From CAZCYE01 sp964502775 (GTDB taxonomy: Bacteria > Actinomycetota > Acidimicrobiia > IMCC26256 > PALSA-555), in the NCBI GenBank assembly GCA_964502775.1, contig CAZCYE010000060.1:1-9824 (forward strand): DNA of 9,824 bases, in the 5' to 3' direction. The stretch's first letter is position 1. The number at the start of each line of letters is the position of its first letter. Of this stretch, positions 5,116-9,824 are shown piece by piece. A model generated the notes under the pieces. It was not told the DNA's origin. It saw only the letters and a list, made by a program, of their open reading frames with translations, and ran no database searches. The translations under genes were made by a program, and so were the position numbers.

Positions 5116-7767
5116 TCAGGCCGAAGCGGTGGGACCGCCCTGGCCGAGGGCGGCGTGGGCCGCGGCGAGGCGGGCGAGGGGCACCCGGTACGGCGAGCAC
5201 GACACGTAGTCGAGGCCCACCTCGTGGCAGAACCGCACCGACGCGGGGTCGCCGCCGTGCTCCCCGCAGATCCCGAGCTTGAGGCCCGGTCGGGCGGCAC
5301 GGCCGCGCTCCACGGCGATGCGCACGAGCTGGCCCACCCCGTCCACGTCGAGCGTCTCGAAGGGATTGGCGGCCAGCAGCTTGAGCTCGAGGTACTTGGG
5401 CATGAACCGGCCCTCGATGTCGTCGCGCGAGAAGCCGAACGTCATCTGGGTGAGGTCGTTGGTGCCGAACGAGAAGAACTCGGCGAACTCGGCGATCTCG
5501 CCGGCCACGAGCGCGGCCCGCGGCGTCTCCACCATCGTGCCCACGAGGTAGTCCAGCGCCTCAGTCTCGCCCGCGGCCGCGAGCGCGCCGGACGCGGCCT
5601 CTCGTACCCACTCGACGGCGAGGGCGAGCTCGGGGCCCGTGACCGCGAGCGGCACCATGATCTCGACCCGGGGGTCACCGCCGGCACGCCGGCGGTCGAT
5701 CGTGGCCTCGATGAGCGCACGCACCTGGGCGCGGTACAGGCCGGGCTTGAGGATCCCGAGGCGCACGCCCCGGGTGCCCAGCATCGGGTTCGCCTCCTGC
5801 CACTGACGGGCCGCGTGCAGGAGCCGGCGCCCGGTGTCGTCGAGGGTGCCCCGAGCGTCACGCACGACGAGCTCCTCGATGTCGGGCAGGAACTCGTGCA
5901 GCGGCGGGTCGAGGAGACGCACCGTGACCGGCAGCCCGTCCATCGCCTCGAGGATGCCCACGAAGTCGGCGCGCTGGAGCTCGGCGAGCTCGGTGAGCGC
6001 GGCGTCCTCCTCCGCAGGCGTCTCGGCGAGGATGAAGCGCTGCACGATCGGGAGCCGGTCGCCGAGGAACATGTGCTCGGTACGGCACAGGCCGATGCCC
6101 TCGGCGCCGAAGCGGCGTCCCACCTGCGCGTCGTGGGGCAGGTCCGCGTTCGTGCGCACCCCCAGGCGGCGGAACCCGTCGGCCCAGCCCAGGATCGTGT
6201 CGAACGGGCCGCCGAAGGGATCAGGGGTGATCACCGGCACCGCACCCAGCACGATCTCGCCGTTGGTGCCGTTGATCGAGATGACATCGCCCTCGGCCAC
6301 CACGGTGTCGCCCACGGCGAAGCGGCGAGCCTCCACGTCGATCTGGAGCTGGGACGCGCCGCACACCGCGGGCTTGCCCATCCCCCGGGCCACCACCGCG
6401 GCGTGGCTCACCAGGCCACCGCGTGACGTGAGGATGCCCTCGGCGGCGATCATGCCGTGCAGGTCGTCGGGCGAGGTCTCGGGCCGCACGAGGATCACCG
6501 CCTCGCCCTCGGCGTGGCGGGCCTCGGCGTCCTCCGCGGTGAAGACCACCGTGCCCACCGCCGCGCCCGGCGACGCGTTCAGGCCCTTGGCGAGCACGGA
6601 GTAGGTGGCGGCCGGGTCGAACTGGGGATGCAGGAGCTGGTCGAGCTGCGCCGGCTCGATGCGCAGCACGGCCTCTCGCCGGTCGATCAGGCCCTCGCCC
6701 TCCATCTCGGTGGCCATCAGCAGCGCGGCAGCCGCGGTGCGCTTGCCCACCCGGGTCTGGAGGATGAACAGCCGGCCCTGTTCGACCGTGAACTCGATGT
6801 CGCACATGTCGCGGTAGTGGCGCTCGAGGATGTCCATCACCTCGAGGAGCTCGCGATGGCACTGCGAGAAGCGGTCGGCCATGGCCTCGAGCGGCTCGGT
6901 GGCGCGGATGCCGGCCACCACGTCCTCGCCCTGGGCGTTGACGAGGAAGTCGCCGTAGGGCCGCCGCTCCCCGGTGGCGGGGTCACGGGTGAACGCCACG
7001 CCGGTGCCCGAGTCGTCGCCCTTGTTGCCGAACACCATCGTCTGGACGTTGACCGCGGTGCCGAGGTCGTCGGGGATCTTCTCCATCTTGCGATAGACGC
7101 GGGCGCGCTCACCGTCCCACGAGCGGAACACCGCCTCGACGGCCAGGCGCAGCTGGTCTTGCGGGTCCTGGGGGAACTCGATCCCCGCCTCGGCCACCAC
7201 GATGCCCTTGAACGAATCGAGGAGGCCGGACAACGCGTCGGCGCTCAGCTCGGGGTCGGTCTCCACGCCATGTGCCGCCCGCACTCGGGTGAGCTCGTCC
7301 TCGAAGCGCTCCCCGGGCACGTCGAGCACGATCTTGGCGAACATCTGCACGAAGCGGCGGTACGAGTCGAAGGCGAAGCGCTCGTTGTCGGTCTGGCGGA
7401 CCAGGCCCTTCACCGAGGCGTCGTTGAGCCCGAGGTTGAGGACGGTGTCCATCATCCCGGGCATCGAGAACGGCGCGCCCGAGCGCACCGACACCAGCAG
7501 CGGGTCGGCGCCGTCGCCGAGGCGCTTGGCCATGTTCGTCTCGAGGTCGCCCAGCGCGGCCGTCACCTCGTCCATGAGCCCGGGGGGCAGCGTGTTGCCA
7601 GCGGCCATGTACGCCTTGCACGCGTCGGTGCTGATGGTGAAGCCCGGGGGCACGGGGAGCCCGAGCCTCGTCATCTCGGCGAGGTTGGCCCCCTTGCCGC
7701 CGAGCAGGTACCGCTGGTCCTTGGAGCCCTCAGCGAAGGCGTAGACGTAGCGGGTCCGCTCGGCCAC
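5116..7767 (-). CDS. ppdK: Pyruvate, phosphate dikinase
   Basis: Cytosolic enzyme interconverting pyruvate + ATP + phosphate and phosphoenolpyruvate + AMP + pyrophosphate. The length of 883 residues is typical. The N-terminal ATP-grasp part has GGKGANLAEM (23-32), RSGAPFSMPGMMDTV (95-109) and NKGDDSGTGVAFTRDPATGE (248-267). The swivelling phosphohistidine domain has GGLVSHAAVVARGMGKP with catalytic H455. The C-terminal PEP/pyruvate TIM barrel keeps R562 (CRTEHMF), R617, E747 (MVETPR), N770-D771 (FGTNDLTQ) and catalytic C834 (GICGEHGGDP). Residue 453, two before the catalytic His, is Val; plant and some bacterial PPDKs have the regulatory Thr there. The gene starts with GTG at 7767, 6 bases after the J/RDD gene, and its GAGGG ribosome site overlaps that gene's stop. 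The start fits the family N-terminus (RYVYAFAEG). In a heterotroph it could serve gluconeogenesis or pyrophosphate-linked glycolysis. Confidence 0.97.
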   Translation of the reverse strand: MAERTRYVYAFAEGSKDQRYLLGGKGANLAEMTRLGLPVPPGFTISTDACKAYMAAGNTLPPGLMDEVTAALGDLETNMAKRLGDGADPLLVSVRSGAPFSMPGMMDTVLNLGLNDASVKGLVRQTDNERFAFDSYRRFVQMFAKIVLDVPGERFEDELTRVRAAHGVETDPELSADALSGLLDSFKGIVVAEAGIEFPQDPQDQLRLAVEAVFRSWDGERARVYRKMEKIPDDLGTAVNVQTMVFGNKGDDSGTGVAFTRDPATGERRPYGDFLVNAQGEDVVAGIRATEPLEAMADRFSQCHRELLEVMDILERHYRDMCDIEFTVEQGRLFILQTRVGKRTAAAALLMATEMEGEGLIDRREAVLRIEPAQLDQLLHPQFDPAATYSVLAKGLNASPGAAVGTVVFTAEDAEARHAEGEAVILVRPETSPDDLHGMIAAEGILTSRGGLVSHAAVVARGMGKPAVCGASQLQIDVEARRFAVGDTVVAEGDVISINGTNGEIVLGAVPVITPDPFGGPFDTILGWADGFRRLGVRTNADLPHDAQVGRRFGAEGIGLCRTEHMFLGDRLPIVQRFILAETPAEEDAALTELAELQRADFVGILEAMDGLPVTVRLLDPPLHEFLPDIEELVVRDARGTLDDTGRRLLHAARQWQEANPMLGTRGVRLGILKPGLYRAQVRALIEATIDRRRAGGDPRVEIMVPLAVTGPELALAVEWVREAASGALAAAGETEALDYLVGTMVETPRAALVAGEIAEFAEFFSFGTNDLTQMTFGFSRDDIEGRFMPKYLELKLLAANPFETLDVDGVGQLVRIAVERGRAARPGLKLGICGEHGGDPASVRFCHEVGLDYVSCSPYRVPLARLAAAHAALGQGGPTASA

Positions 7768-7770
7768 GGT

Positions 7771-7776
7771 CCCTCA
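7771..7776 (-). promoter_or_regulatory. Ribosome binding site of ppdK overlapping the stop of the J/RDD gene
   Basis: On the minus strand TGAGGG contains the TGA stop of the J/RDD gene and the GAGGG ribosome site of ppdK, followed by ACC and GTG. The short spacing and shared bases suggest that ribosomes finishing the upstream gene reinitiate on ppdK. This supports GTG 7767 as the ppdK start. Confidence 0.6.
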
Positions 7777-8936
7777 GCCGTCGACCACGAGCGTGTGCGC
7801 GATGCGGTCGTGCATGCCCTGCTTGTTGGGATTGCGCGGCCACGACGCGACGAAGAGGAGCACGATCAGGAACCCGATGCTCGGGAGGATCGCCTCGAAG
7901 AGAACGTTCAGCAGCAGCGCGACGAAGAGGGGCAGCCCATAATGCACGAGCGAGCCCCGCAAGCCTGCGGGTGTCCCGTCGTCGCGAACGAGTCGCACCC
8001 AGAGCAGTCGCTTGCCGAGGGTCCGGCCGCTGATCGCGCTGGCCGGGACGAGGTAGGCCAGCATCGCCAGGAAGGTGGCAGCCAGCACCGCGAATCTGGC
8101 GGGCTGGAGATCGCCGACAAGATCCTGGCGCTCCTCCCTCACTTTGTCGTACTTGTTCTCGAAGCACGCCGCGAGCTTCTTGGCGGTTGCATCGGCACCA
8201 GGAGCATCTTGCGGACAGACCTTGTTGGAACCGCGCTGAACGATCACCTTGTTCGGTGTGTCGTCAGCAATGTCCCCGAAATGCTCCTGCCGGTCCTTGA
8301 AGTGGGTCACGTCGTCGCTGAGCTGTTCGATCCGGTCGGTCTTGTTGGGATACTTCGACTCGATGATGTTGGTACCGAGAATCGTGCCGACATTGAGCAG
8401 CACGAACAGCACGAAGATGTCGATGAACATGGCCATCGAGCGCGCCCGGTTGGGCGGTGGCCGGAGCCCCGGCGGCCACGACGGGGGCGGGTCCACCGGA
8501 TCGGGCGACATCATCGTCTGGGGGCGGGGCCGGTCGGTCCCCGCCCGACCTCCCGGGCCGCCTCGCCCGGCACCGCCTCGCCGTGCGGGCGTGCGGTCGT
8601 CGTCGACCACCTCGGCGTCGTCGGGATCGTCGCCGTTGCCGGCCGCACCGTCCACGCCGCCCACACCGGCCACCACACCGCCGCCGGCACCCCCCTCGAG
8701 GCGCTGGTCGTAGCGGCCCCGCTGGTACGGGTCGCTCAGCACCTGCCAGGCCTCGCGCACCCGAGCCTCGTCGTTGCGCGCCGCGTCGAGCGCGCCGCTG
8801 TCGACGCGCTTGGAGGCTTGCAGGCGCTGGCGCTCGGCCTGAGCCGCGTCGAGCCGCTCGCGATACGCGTCGCGGACCTCGTCCTTGCGCGCCCCCCGCG
8901 CGATGCCGAGCACCTCGTAGTACGTCTGGTCGTCAC

Positions 8937-8940
<4 letters not shown>
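7774..8940 (-). CDS. J-like domain fused to RDD-family membrane domain
   Basis: A 388-residue protein of unknown function. Residues 6-80 have DnaJ-type helices (YYEVLGIARGARKDEVRDAY, then VREAWQVLSDPYQRGRYDQ), but the HPD tripeptide needed to stimulate Hsp70 is absent; RVDSG occupies the loop. A low-complexity Gly/Asp/Arg/Pro linker runs from about 82 to 166. The rest is an RDD-type membrane domain: TM1 about 169-190 (with D174), a loop of about 90 residues, TM2 about 281-302, the conserved GRTLGKRLLWVRLVRDDG (305-322), and one or two further helices at 333-368. It ends MHDRIAHTLVVDG, typical of RDD proteins. The loop should lie outside the cytoplasm and has two cysteines (C242, C259). The PNK triplet recurs at 198, 229 and 371. 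The GTG start shares GTGA with the glyS stop and has GGAGG about 10 bases upstream. Internal ATGs at residues 143-144 could start a stand-alone RDD protein but lack a ribosome site. Confidence 0.8.

Positions 8941-9824
<884 letters not shown>

Noticed and set aside
4946..5200. N-terminal extension of dgt through the N run
   Set aside because: The extension would run through 100 unknown bases and into the ppdK end. Both TAGGG-ATG at 4945 and the family N-terminus argue for the shorter form.

Overview
The window looks like an ordinary housekeeping stretch of a high-GC actinomycetotal chromosome. An uncultured, Acidimicrobiia-like lineage would fit, but that placement is an inference from gene content, GTG starts, tight 4-base gene overlaps and strong GC bias. 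A run of exactly 100 Ns (4995-5094) shows that this is scaffolded draft sequence. No tRNA, rRNA, CRISPR array, insertion sequence or phage gene was seen.

Most of the window is a minus-strand series read from the right edge to the left: glyS (C-terminal part, cut by the right edge), a J-like/RDD membrane protein, ppdK, the scaffold gap, dgt, and then, after a plus-strand interruption, dnaG and the first 100 codons of rpoD (cut by the left edge). glyS and the J/RDD gene share GTGA, ppdK follows 6 bases later, and dnaG and rpoD also share GTGA, so these look like two co-transcribed blocks. The dgt-dnaG-rpoD part is the classic macromolecular-synthesis neighbourhood (nucleotide pool, primase, primary sigma factor).

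Between dgt and dnaG lies a two-gene plus-strand operon (2400-3820). Its first gene has a C-terminal Coq4-family domain with an exact HDxxH-x11-E metal motif, behind an all-helical N-terminal domain that resembles TerB. The second encodes a 108-residue ABM-like (dimeric alpha/beta barrel) protein, coupled through ATGA. This pair converges on dgt across a 24-bp gap. A GC-rich hairpin there contains the stop codons of both genes and is probably a bidirectional terminator.

The least understood parts are (1) the Coq4-like/ABM-like pair, whose substrate cannot be told from sequence, and (2) the glyS-ppdK intervening gene, which joins a J-type domain lacking the HPD tripeptide to an RDD membrane domain with a large, AT-richer extracytoplasmic loop. 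A TAGGGT hexamer also occurs three times on the minus strand: 7-8 bases before the ATGs of dgt and dnaG, and about 38 bases before rpoD. It can be read either as a -10 element (leaderless transcripts for the first two) or as part of a ribosome binding site.
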